The translations under genes were made by a program, and so were the position numbers. Below, in pieces: positions 52,655 to 60,221 of a stretch of 64,000 bases of DNA; positions within the stretch are counted from its first letter, which is position 1; the number at the start of each line of letters is the position of its first letter. Where the stretch lies: NCBI RefSeq assembly GCF_008329605.1, contig NZ_NPKO01000007.1, forward strand, positions 186,001 through 250,000, read 5' to 3'. Source of the stretch: Mycolicibacterium sp. P9-64 (GTDB taxonomy: Bacteria; Actinomycetota; Actinomycetes; Mycobacteriales; Mycobacteriaceae). The notes beneath the pieces are model-generated. The model was not told where the DNA came from. It made no database searches and saw nothing but the letters and a program-made list of their open reading frames with translations.

Positions 52655-53898
52655 CCGCGGTGCACGACGGCCAGAAGGCACAGATGCCGGAGGCAGACCG
52701 CAGCTGGATGATCGACACGCTGCTGGCGCTGCTGCAGACCCCGAGCCCCTCGGGGCGCACCGACGCGGTGATGCAGTTGATCGGCGGCATCCTCGACGAC
52801 CTCGGGGTGCCGTTCACGCTGACCCGCCGCGGCGCGCTGACCGCGGAACTGCCAGGGGAGTCGTCGACCACCGATCGCGCGATCGTGGTGCACGCCGACA
52901 CCATCGGCTGCATGGTCCGTGACCTGAAGGACAACGGCAGGCTCGCGCTGGTGCCGGTCGGCACGTTCTCGGCACGGTTCGCCACGGGGGCGCGCGTGCG
53001 GATCCTGCCCGACGACGTCGACGCGTTCTTCACGGGAACCGTCATGCCGCTCAAGGCAAGTGGTCACGCCTTCGGCGACGAGATCGACACCCAGCCGACC
53101 GACTGGGATCACGTCGAAGTCCGGGTGGACAGCAAGGTGTCGTCGCGGGCCGATCTCGAGGCCCTCGGGATTCAGGTCGGCGACTTCGTCGCGCTGATCG
53201 CCAGCCCGGAGCTGACGGCCGACGGGTTCGTGGTGGCCCGCCATCTCGACGGCAAGGCGGGGGTGGCCGTCGCGCTTGCCCTCGCGAAGTGCGTCGCAGA
53301 AGGCAAGATCGTGCTGCCGCACCGCACGACGATCATGATCACCATCACCGAGGAAGTCGGGCACGGCGCGAGCCACGGCCTGCCGCCCGACGTCGCCGAG
53401 CTGGTGTCGGTGGACAACGCCGTCTGCGCGCCCGGCCAGCACTCCATCGAGGACGGCGTCACGATCCCGATGGCCGACATGCACGGTCCGTTCGACTACC
53501 ACCTCACCCGCAACCTGTGCCGTCTGGCCAAGGATCTCGGCGTCTCCCACGCGCGTGACATCTTCCGCTACTACCGTTCCGACGCGGCCGCGGCGATCGA
53601 GGCGGGCGCGAACACCCGAGCCGCTCTGGTCGCGTTCGGGCTCGACGGCAGCCACGGCTGGGAGCGGACCCACCTGGACTCGCTCGAGGCGACGTATCTG
53701 CTGCTGCACAGCTGGCTGCAGACCGCGCTGGTATTCGAGGCGTGGGACGCCGAACCGTCGGGTCTGCTGGCCGACTTCCCGTCCGAGCAACCCGCGCAGA
53801 CCGAACAGTGGGTGCCGCTCACCCGCGGTGACTTCAGCGAACCGGGGCACGCCTCACCTGGCGAGGAATGGCCGCCGTCGGAGGGGCCTCAGGCCTGA
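52651..53898 (+). CDS. Osmoprotectant NAGGN-system M42 family peptidase
   Basis: 415 residues. M42/PepA-type metalloaminopeptidase fold: VVHADTIGCMV, the Asp in HLDGKAGVA, catalytic Glu pair in ITEEVGHGASHG, and ADMHGPFDYH. Always the third member of NAGGN clusters; may recycle the dipeptide. Start overlaps the ngg stop (ATGA). Confidence 0.85.
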   Translation: MTAVHDGQKAQMPEADRSWMIDTLLALLQTPSPSGRTDAVMQLIGGILDDLGVPFTLTRRGALTAELPGESSTTDRAIVVHADTIGCMVRDLKDNGRLALVPVGTFSARFATGARVRILPDDVDAFFTGTVMPLKASGHAFGDEIDTQPTDWDHVEVRVDSKVSSRADLEALGIQVGDFVALIASPELTADGFVVARHLDGKAGVAVALALAKCVAEGKIVLPHRTTIMITITEEVGHGASHGLPPDVAELVSVDNAVCAPGQHSIEDGVTIPMADMHGPFDYHLTRNLCRLAKDLGVSHARDIFRYYRSDAAAAIEAGANTRAALVAFGLDGSHGWERTHLDSLEATYLLLHSWLQTALVFEAWDAEPSGLLADFPSEQPAQTEQWVPLTRGDFSEPGHASPGEEWPPSEGPQA

Positions 53899-53946
53899 CG
53901 TCCGGCCGGGAGACGCGCGTCACATCGGTGGGTGTTCAATCGATTC

Positions 53947-54363
53947 GTGCTGAGTCTGGAAGAGATCTCCGACCGTCTCGAGATCCAACAATTACTGGTG
54001 GCCTATTCGACGGCGATCGACAATCGCCGATTCGACGACCTCGATGAGGTGTTCACCCCCGACGCCTACATCGACTACCGGGCGATGGGCGGCATCGACG
54101 GCCAGTTCCCCGACGTCAAGAAGTGGCTGTCGGAGATCCTGCCGAACTTTCCGGCGTACTCGCACCTCATCGGCAACTTCGACGTGCGCGTGACCGGGGA
54201 CACTGCGAAGTCGCGCATCCTCTGCTTCAACCCGATGGTCCTCGGCGACGATGGTCAGGTGCTGTTCTGCGGGCTCTGGTACGACGACGAGTTCGTGCGC
54301 ACCGCCGCCGGCTGGCGGATGACGCGCCGCGTCGAGACGAAGTGCTTTGACCGCATCGTCTGA
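53947..54363 (+). CDS. SnoaL-like/NTF2-fold protein (Rv2910c position)
   Basis: 138 residues. NTF2-like fold: LEIQQLLVAYSTAIDNRRFDDLDEVFTPDAYIDY then GLWYDDEFVRTAAGWRMTRRVETKCF. Proteins of this type act as isomerases, dehydratases or binding domains; function here unknown. GTG 53947 is preferred because the domain begins right after it; GTG 53932 is an alternative. Ends just before the rpsP promoter. Confidence 0.75.
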   Translation: MLSLEEISDRLEIQQLLVAYSTAIDNRRFDDLDEVFTPDAYIDYRAMGGIDGQFPDVKKWLSEILPNFPAYSHLIGNFDVRVTGDTAKSRILCFNPMVLGDDGQVLFCGLWYDDEFVRTAAGWRMTRRVETKCFDRIV

Positions 54364-54370
54364 ATGTCGG

Positions 54371-54423
54371 GATTTTCCTCCATCGGGCCTGTTCTGGCAC
54401 AATGGGCGGCTGTCTGACGTACG
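54371..54423 (+). promoter_or_regulatory. rpsP promoter block (shared with rplS)
   Basis: Contains ATTTTCC, TCGGGC-N4-TCTGGCACAAT (54383-54403) and GCGGCTGTCTGACGTACG. The same arrangement occurs before rplS at 57675-57724. CACAAT is the likely -10. Start near 54410 gives a leader of about 170 nt. Confidence 0.5.
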
Positions 54424-54490
54424 ACCCGGTTCGATGCGCGATCCGCGAGCTCTCGCTCGATGTTCGCTTACACGCGATGCGCCGTACGTC
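54416..54490 (+). promoter_or_regulatory. rpsP leader hairpin
   Basis: GACGTACG (54416-54423) pairs perfectly with CGTACGTC (54483-54490); a smaller hairpin GCGAG-CT-CTCGC lies within the enclosed loop. Could be an r-protein-responsive leader, but no known motif is recognised. Confidence 0.3.
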
Positions 54491-54580
54491 GGTCACACAC
54501 GCAAGGCAAAACCGGACCCGGCATCCCGCCGGAGTCGCCCGAATTGCAAGCGTGGCAATCAACAGGAGAAATGCACGACC

Positions 54581-55069
54581 ATGGCTGTCAAGATCAAGCT
54601 CGCCCGCTTCGGCAAGATCCGCAATCCTCAGTACCGCATCTCCGTGGCCGACGCGCGCAACCGCCGCGACGGACGCGCCATCGAGGTCCTCGGCCGGTAC
54701 CACCCCAAGGAAGACCCCAGCGTCATCGAGATCAACTCCGAGCGCGCGCTGTACTGGCTCGGCGTCGGCGCCCAGCCCACCGAGGCCGTCCTCGCGCTGC
54801 TGAAGATCACCGGTGACTGGCAGAAGTTCAAGGGCCTGCCGGGTGCCGAGGGCACGCTGAAGCACGCGGAGCCCAAGCCCAGCAAGCTGGACTTGTTCAA
54901 CGCCGCCTTGGCTGCCGCCGACAACGCCCCGACCGGCGAGGCGACCACCGCCAAGAAGAAGAAGGCTCCGGCCAAGAAGGCCGACGACGCTGCCGAGACG
55001 GCTGAAGCGCCCGCGGAGGCAGCCGAGGCTCCCGCCGAGGCCGCACCCGCCGACGCCGCAGCCGAATGA
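54581..55069 (+). CDS. rpsP: 30S ribosomal protein S16
   Basis: 162 residues. The S16 core (about 1-85; MAVKIKLARFGKIRNPQYRI, RDGRAIEVLGRYHPKEDP) is followed by a long Lys-rich then Ala/Glu/Pro-rich tail of about 75 residues, typical of mycobacterial S16. AGGAG at 54564-54568, ATG 54581. A nearer ATG (54571) is out of frame and too close to the ribosome site. Stop overlaps the KH protein start (ATGA). Confidence 0.97.
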   Translation: MAVKIKLARFGKIRNPQYRISVADARNRRDGRAIEVLGRYHPKEDPSVIEINSERALYWLGVGAQPTEAVLALLKITGDWQKFKGLPGAEGTLKHAEPKPSKLDLFNAALAAADNAPTGEATTAKKKKAPAKKADDAAETAEAPAEAAEAPAEAAPADAAAE

Positions 55070-55308
55070 GCACTGTCGTCGTCGACGCCGTCGAGCACCT
55101 GGTGCGCGGAATCGTCGACAACCCCGACGACGTTCGTGTCGACTTGGTGACCAATCGCCGCGGGCGCACCGTCGAGGTGCACGTTCACCCCGAGGACCTT
55201 GGCAAGGTCATCGGTCGCGGCGGTCGCACCGCCACCGCCCTGCGCACCTTGGTCGCAGGCATCGGTGGCCGGGGCATCCGCGTCGACGTGGTGGACACCG
55301 ACCAGTAA
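55066..55308 (+). CDS. KH-domain RNA-binding protein
   Basis: 80 residues. Single KH type-II domain with GKVIGRGGRTATALR. Always lies between rpsP and rimM in actinobacteria (Rv2908c); related to KhpA, which binds small RNAs and rRNA. Translationally coupled to rpsP. Confidence 0.92.
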   Translation: MSTVVVDAVEHLVRGIVDNPDDVRVDLVTNRRGRTVEVHVHPEDLGKVIGRGGRTATALRTLVAGIGGRGIRVDVVDTDQ

Positions 55309-55313
55309 TCCTC

Positions 55314-55841
55314 ATGGACCTCGTTGTCGGGCGGGTCGCGAAGGCGCACGGCATCACCGGTGAAGTCGTCGTCGACGTCCGCACCGACGATCCCGAAGGG
55401 CGTTTCGCTCCAGGAAAGACGTTGCGCGGCAGGCCCGCCCGAGGCGGTGGGCCTGAACGCGCCTACGTCGTCGAAACCGTTCGCGAACATGCCGGCCGAC
55501 TGCTGGTACGCCTGACCGGGGTCGCCGACCGCAACTCCGCCGACGCGCTGCGGGGCACCCTGTTCCTCGTCGACGCCGCAGACCTGCCGCCGATCGACGA
55601 CCCCGACGAGTTCTACGACCACCAGCTGGAGGGCCTGCGGGTACGCACCTCCGCCGGTGTCGACGTCGGCGTCGTCGCCGAGGTACTGCACACCGCGGCG
55701 GGAGAGTTGTTGTCGGTCAAGACCGATGACGACGCCGAGGTGCTGGTGCCGTTCGTCGGCGCCATCGTGACGTCGGTGTCGCTGGCCGACGGGATCGAGA
55801 TCGAGCCGCCGGACGGGCTGCTCGACCTCGATTCGATCTAG
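55314..55841 (+). CDS. rimM: Ribosome maturation factor RimM
   Basis: 175 residues. N-terminal RimM domain (VVGRVAKAHGITGEVVVD) plus C-terminal PRC-barrel (FYDHQLEGLRVR, DDAEVLVPFVGAIV). Assists 16S 3'-domain and S19 assembly. Five nt after the KH gene. Confidence 0.95.
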   Translation: MDLVVGRVAKAHGITGEVVVDVRTDDPEGRFAPGKTLRGRPARGGGPERAYVVETVREHAGRLLVRLTGVADRNSADALRGTLFLVDAADLPPIDDPDEFYDHQLEGLRVRTSAGVDVGVVAEVLHTAAGELLSVKTDDDAEVLVPFVGAIVTSVSLADGIEIEPPDGLLDLDSI

Positions 55842-55853
55842 GCGCGCTCGACC

Positions 55854-56543
55854 ATGCGCATCGACGTCATCACGATCTTCCCCGACTATCTCGAGCCGTT
55901 GCGACAGTCGTTGCCAGGCAGGGCGATCGAGGTGGGCATCGTCGAACTCGGCGTGCACGATCTGCGCCGCTGGACCCATGACGTGCACCGCTCGGTCGAC
56001 GATTCGCCATACGGCGGCGGCCCCGGCATGGTGATGAAGGCGCCGGTGTGGGGTGATGCGCTCGACGAGATCTGCTCGGAGGAAACGCTTCTGGTCGTTC
56101 CGACCCCCGCGGGTAGGCCGTTCACCCAGGCCGACGCCCAGCGCTGGACCGCGGAGTCGCACCTGGTGTTCGCGTGCGGCCGGTACGAGGGCATCGACCA
56201 GCGCGTCGCCGACGACGCCGCCCGCCGCATGCGGGTCGAGGAGGTATCGATCGGCGACTACGTGCTGCCCGGCGGTGAATCAGCGGCGCTGGTCATGATC
56301 GAGGCGGTGGTCCGTCTGCTGCCCGACGTCCTCGGCAATCCCGTTTCGCACCAAGATGATTCACACTCGGATGGCCTGCTCGAAGGCCCGAGCTACACCA
56401 GGCCCGCCAGCTGGCGTGGCCTCGACGTGCCGCCGGTACTGCTATCGGGGGATCACGCGAAGCTGGCCGCCTGGCGGCACGAGCAGTCGGTGATGCGTAC
56501 GCGCGAGCGACGGCCGGATCTACTGGACCCTCGGGATCGCTAG
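55854..56543 (+). CDS. trmD: tRNA (guanine(37)-N1)-methyltransferase
   Basis: 229 residues. Knot-fold enzyme: IDVITIFPDYLEPL, SPYGGGPGMVMKA, GRYEGIDQRV, SIGDYVLPGGESAALVMIEA and the hinge-region HQDDSHSDGLLEGPSYTRP. Methylates G37 of tRNAs to prevent frameshifts. Its TAG shares a CTAG palindrome with the opposite-strand lppW stop. Confidence 0.97.
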   Translation: MRIDVITIFPDYLEPLRQSLPGRAIEVGIVELGVHDLRRWTHDVHRSVDDSPYGGGPGMVMKAPVWGDALDEICSEETLLVVPTPAGRPFTQADAQRWTAESHLVFACGRYEGIDQRVADDAARRMRVEEVSIGDYVLPGGESAALVMIEAVVRLLPDVLGNPVSHQDDSHSDGLLEGPSYTRPASWRGLDVPPVLLSGDHAKLAAWRHEQSVMRTRERRPDLLDPRDR

Positions 56544-57487
56544 ATCGTCCCGCCGGGGAACATCGTCTTCACGGCTTGGGTGATGGTCTGACGTGCAACG
56601 GCTGGGTTGCCAGTGGGCTGCATGGAGCTGATCGCCATGACGTAACGGCGGTCGGGTCCGATGACGCCCGTGGACAGGTGCATCCAGTCGGAGTCGACAC
56701 AACACATCCAACCTTGTTTGACGGCAACGGGTTCGGCGAACAGCCCTTCGGGAATGCCGAACCGCTGAGGGTAGATCCCGCCGGGCACCATCCCGTCCGG
56801 TGCCGTCGGCGTCGACGCCGCGAGGTTGGACAGGATGATGCTGGCCTTCTCTGGCGGCAATCCGCCAGTGCCCGCCAGCAACATGTCGTAATAGCGCACG
56901 AGGTCGGTCACCGTGCTGGTCGTGTTGAACCAGCGCCCGTTGTCCGGCGCATTCGTCGAATCCAAGCCGTAGCGCGCGACGACCCGGTTGATGATGGCGC
57001 TTCCGCCGCTGCGGTTCCAGAAGTTCTCGGCCGCACTGTCGTCGGATGCCCGCAGCATGACGTCGAGCGATGCCCGGTCGGCTGCCGACAACACGGTCTG
57101 GCCCTTCGACTCCTGTAACAGCACGTCGTCGGCGATGAAGAGCTTCACCACCGAGGCGATGGCGATCGTGTCGAGGTTGCCGTTGGTGACGAGCTGGCCG
57201 GTGTTGCGGTCGAGCACCGCAGCGCTGATCTTGGCGCCGGACTTGGCGGCGTCGGTCGTGGCAGCCATCTCGCGACTCTGTAGTCCCGTGAATGCCGCGG
57301 CCGGTGCGTCGGGCGGGGCCTCCGGCAGCGGGGCCATGCTGCCCAGCGGTGCGACGACGGTGAGCTGCGGACCGCCTGAACGCGATGGGGGAGTGCCGTA
57401 CACCTTGGCCTCGCACCCGGCTACCACCGTCGCGACGGTCGCCACTAGCGCGCTGACCTTCAGCAGCGTCGACGGCCGCCGGTGCAT
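56540..57487 (-). CDS. lppW: Lipoprotein LppW, serine-hydrolase/beta-lactamase-like
   Basis: 315 residues. Lipobox VVAGC at the N-terminus. The domain resembles class A beta-lactamase/transpeptidase folds: SxxK in ASVVKLF, and SDDSAAENFW in the SDN position; the C-terminal KTG motif is not clear. M. tuberculosis LppW (Rv2905) lies at this site on the opposite strand to trmD and rplS. Enzymatic activity is uncertain. Confidence 0.85.
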   Translation of the reverse strand: MHRRPSTLLKVSALVATVATVVAGCEAKVYGTPPSRSGGPQLTVVAPLGSMAPLPEAPPDAPAAAFTGLQSREMAATTDAAKSGAKISAAVLDRNTGQLVTNGNLDTIAIASVVKLFIADDVLLQESKGQTVLSAADRASLDVMLRASDDSAAENFWNRSGGSAIINRVVARYGLDSTNAPDNGRWFNTTSTVTDLVRYYDMLLAGTGGLPPEKASIILSNLAASTPTAPDGMVPGGIYPQRFGIPEGLFAEPVAVKQGWMCCVDSDWMHLSTGVIGPDRRYVMAISSMQPTGNPAVARQTITQAVKTMFPGGTI

Positions 57488-57673
57488 GGCCCTCCTCGTG
57501 AAAAAGCGTGGGGTCGTACCGTAGGACTGATCGTCGGGTCCCGGTCCGGTGGGGGCAACTGTAATCGCTCGGGCGTCGCTTCGCGCCCTTCAACCGACCG
57601 GGGTGTTGGGCGTGTTTCAGCCGGGTGTTACGCACGTTGTTCGCGAGGTCGGCGGTGTGGCCCGGATGACGCG
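57488..57673. other. Upstream half of the 368-bp lppW-rplS intergenic
   Basis: The largest stretch without a gene. This part holds the lppW upstream region, a partial dispersed repeat (57574-57588) and no ORF. I see no tRNA or other RNA gene in it. Confidence 0.5.
57574..57588 (-). repeat. Dispersed repeat core, inverted partial copy
   Basis: CGTCGCTTCGCGCCC is the complement of GGGCG--CGAAGCGACG, a two-base-shorter variant of the other cores. Located in the lppW-rplS gap. The weakest of the five. Confidence 0.4.
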
Positions 57674-57724
57674 ATTTCGCCGCTCGGGCGCCATCTGGCA
57701 CAATTGAGCAGTTGTCTGCGCACG
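57674..57724 (+). promoter_or_regulatory. rplS promoter block (shared with rpsP)
   Basis: TCGGGC-N4-TCTGGCACAAT (57684-57704) followed by GTTGTCTG..CACG, aligning with the rpsP block over about 50 bp without gaps from TCGGGC onward. CACAAT is the likely -10. A leader of about 145 nt with AGGGTT/AACCCT pairing follows. Confidence 0.5.
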
Positions 57725-57855
57725 TCGGGTACCGCCCAGGGTTTTGGGCCCTCCGTCTGCTGCGAGATGAACCCTAAGTATGAGACCTGGGCTCGGCCAT
57801 CACGTCGCCATCATGACGGATGCCCGCAGCCGCGATAAGCAAGGAAGTGTCACCG

Positions 57856-58197
57856 ATGAACACGCTGGACTTCGTCGATCAGGCGTCGCTGCGCGACGAC
57901 ATCCCGGCCTTCGGCCCCGGCGACACCATCAACGTGCACGTGAAGGTCATCGAGGGCTCCAAGGAGCGCATCCAGGTCTTCAAGGGTGTCGTTCTGCGCC
58001 GTCAGGGTGGCGGAGTGCGCGAGACGTTCACGGTGCGCAAGGAGAGCTACGGCGTTGGCGTCGAGCGCACGTTCCCCGTGCACTCGCCCACCATCGACCA
58101 CATCGAGGTCGCCACCCGTGGTGACGTGCGTCGCGCGAAGCTGTACTACTTACGCGAGCTGCGCGGCAAGAAGGCCAAGATCAAGGAGAAGCGCTGA
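57856..58197 (+). CDS. rplS: 50S ribosomal protein L19
   Basis: 113 residues. NTLDFVDQASLRDDIPAFGPGDTINVHVKV, RIQVFKGVVLRRQGGGV and ELRGKKAKIKEKR. AAGGAAG precedes the ATG; an upstream in-frame start at 57820 would be poor. Fronts the lepB-rnhB region. Confidence 0.97.
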   Translation: MNTLDFVDQASLRDDIPAFGPGDTINVHVKVIEGSKERIQVFKGVVLRRQGGGVRETFTVRKESYGVGVERTFPVHSPTIDHIEVATRGDVRRAKLYYLRELRGKKAKIKEKR

Positions 58198-58262
58198 CGT
58201 CGCACCGGGGACGGGTGTGACCGTTGGGGCTCTTGCGCCGCGGCGACAAACACCGCCCTGGC

Positions 58263-58268
58263 TACTCT
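58263..58268 (+). promoter_or_regulatory. -10 hexamer for lepB (leaderless)
   Basis: TACTCT ends 6 nt before GTG 58275. No ribosome site before this start. Indicates that lepB has its own promoter inside the rplS unit. Confidence 0.5.
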
Positions 58269-58274
58269 GATGGC

Positions 58275-59096
58275 GTGACTGGATCCACGGACGCCACCGA
58301 CGCTGCCGATACCGAAGACGCCGAAGGCGCAGCGGACGAAGCATCGGATGCGCCGGAAGGCAAGAAGCGCGGTGCGCTGCGCGAAGGCGCCATTCTGGTG
58401 ACCATCGCGGTCGTCCTGTACTACGTGATGCTGACGTTCGTCGCCAGGCCGTATCTGATTCCGTCCGAGTCGATGGAGCCGACGCTGCACGGCTGCAGCG
58501 GGTGCGTCGGCGACCGGATCATGGTCGACAAGGTGACGTTCCGGTTCTCCAAGCCCGAACCCGGCGACGTCGTGGTGTTCAAGGGCCCGCCGTCGTGGAA
58601 CGTCGGCTACAAGTCGATTCGCTCCGACAACCCGGCCATCCGCTGGGTGCAGAACGTGTTGTCGTTCATCGGCTTCGTTCCGCCTGACGAGAACGATCTG
58701 GTCAAACGCGTGATCGCGACGGGTGGCCAGACCGTCGAATGCCGTGCCGCCACCGGGCTCACCGTTGACGGCAAGAAGCTGCACGAGCCGTACCTGGACC
58801 CGACGACGATGATGGCCGACCCCGCCATCTACCCGTGCCTCGGCAACGAATTCGGGCCGGTGAAGGTCCCCGACGGGCGGCTCTGGGTGATGGGCGACAA
58901 CCGCACTCACTCCGCGGATTCGCGGGCGCACTGCTCCAACCTGCCCGCCGACGCGCAGCGCGGGCTGCTGTGCACGGGTGACCCGATGGCGGGCACCGTG
59001 CCGGTGGACAACGTGATCGGCAAGGCGCGGTTCATCGCGTGGCCGCCGTCCCGCTGGGGTGGCGTCAGCAGCGTGAATCCGCAGACCGCTCAGTAG
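58275..59096 (+). CDS. lepB: Signal peptidase I
   Basis: 273 residues. Acidic N-terminus, one transmembrane helix (about 38-57), catalytic Ser in LIPSESMEPTL and Lys in DLVKRVIATGG, box D VMGDNRTHSADSR. Cleaves signal peptides at the outer membrane face. GTG 58275 supported by a leaderless -10; in-frame TTG 58224 is less likely. Confidence 0.96.
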   Translation: MTGSTDATDAADTEDAEGAADEASDAPEGKKRGALREGAILVTIAVVLYYVMLTFVARPYLIPSESMEPTLHGCSGCVGDRIMVDKVTFRFSKPEPGDVVVFKGPPSWNVGYKSIRSDNPAIRWVQNVLSFIGFVPPDENDLVKRVIATGGQTVECRAATGLTVDGKKLHEPYLDPTTMMADPAIYPCLGNEFGPVKVPDGRLWVMGDNRTHSADSRAHCSNLPADAQRGLLCTGDPMAGTVPVDNVIGKARFIAWPPSRWGGVSSVNPQTAQ

Positions 59097-59141
59097 TAGG
59101 CGGGCGATGAGCCGCTTGCACGAAGAGCAGAGAGCCTGAGC

Positions 59142-59876
59142 TTGCCGGCGACCTGGCCGCCGAGGGCGGTGATCCGGAAGTCCGGGGGGCTGCGCACGCT
59201 GGAATCCGCGCTCTACCGGGGCGGCCTCGGCCCGGTGGCCGGTGTCGACGAGGTCGGCCGCGGAGCGTGCGCTGGTCCGCTGGTGGTGGCGGCGTGTGTG
59301 CTCGGGCCGAACCGGCTCGAGAGTCTGGCCGCGCTCGACGACTCCAAGAAGCTCAACGAACGCGAGCGCGAGCGGCTCTTTCCGTTGATCCGCCGCTACG
59401 CACTGGCACATCACGTGGTGTTCATCCCCTCGACCGAGGTGGACCGCCGCGGGGTGCACGCCGCCAACATCGAGGGCATGCGCCGGGCCATCGCTGGTCT
59501 TCCGCTGCGACCGGGGTACGTGCTGAGCGACGGGTTCCGGGTGCCGGGCCTGTCGATGCCGTCACTGCCGGTGGTACAGGGGGACGCCGCAGCCGCCTGC
59601 ATCGCGGCGGCCAGCGTGCTGGCCAAGGTGAGCCGCGATCGGCTGATGGTGGCGATGGAGGCCGACCACCCCGGCTACGGCTTCGCCGTGCACAAGGGCT
59701 ACAGCACCCCGGCGCACACCGCCGCGCTGGCAGAACTGGGGCCATGCAGCCAGCACCGCTACTCGTTCATCAACGTGCGAAGGTTGGTGACGGCGCCTCG
59801 CGCGACGCCCGATGGAATGCTTGGCGCTGGTTCGGCGGGGAGGCAGCGCAACACGGCGAACTGGGTTGAGGAATGA
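59142..59876 (+). CDS. rnhB: Ribonuclease HII
   Basis: 244 residues. Removes ribonucleotides from DNA. AGVDEVGRGACAGPLVVAA with Asp/Glu metal ligands, DDSKKLNER, and Asp in YVLSDGF and MEADHPGYG. TTG start, as the conserved TWPPRAVIRKSGG precedes the core. C-terminal 40 residues are variable. Confidence 0.95.
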   Translation: MPATWPPRAVIRKSGGLRTLESALYRGGLGPVAGVDEVGRGACAGPLVVAACVLGPNRLESLAALDDSKKLNERERERLFPLIRRYALAHHVVFIPSTEVDRRGVHAANIEGMRRAIAGLPLRPGYVLSDGFRVPGLSMPSLPVVQGDAAAACIAAASVLAKVSRDRLMVAMEADHPGYGFAVHKGYSTPAHTAALAELGPCSQHRYSFINVRRLVTAPRATPDGMLGAGSAGRQRNTANWVEE

Positions 59877-59910
59877 TGAACGCCACACCGACAGAAGGAC
59901 CGCTGAACCG

Positions 59911-60216
59911 ATGAGTGCCGAAGATCTCGAGAAGTACGAAACCGAGATGGAGCTCTCGCTGTACCGCGAATACAAGGACATCGTGGGGCAGTTCAGCTAC
60001 GTCGTCGAGACCGAGCGGCGCTTCTACTTGGCCAACAGCGTCGAGCTGGTGCCGCGCAACTCCGATGGCGAGGTCTACTTCGAGCTGCGCCTCGCCGACG
60101 CGTGGGTGTGGGACATGTACCGGCCTGCCCGCTTCGTCAAGCAGGTGCGGGTGATCACGTTCAAGGACGTCAACATCGAAGAGGTCGAGAAGCCCGAGCT
60201 GCGGCTGCCCGACTGA
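59911..60216 (+). CDS. DUF2469 family protein
   Basis: 101 residues, highly conserved in actinobacteria next to rnhB (Rv2901c). MSAEDLEKYETEMELSLYREY and WDMYRPARFVKQVRVITFKDVN are characteristic. Acidic N-terminal part, basic centre. Function unknown. 34 nt after rnhB; AGAAGGA upstream. Confidence 0.9.
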   Translation: MSAEDLEKYETEMELSLYREYKDIVGQFSYVVETERRFYLANSVELVPRNSDGEVYFELRLADAWVWDMYRPARFVKQVRVITFKDVNIEEVEKPELRLPD

Positions 60217-60221
60217 CACCG

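Noticed and set aside
54420..54450. GGTTCGATGC segment resembling a tRNA T-arm
   Set aside because: No acceptor or anticodon stem around it; it lies in the rpsP leader.
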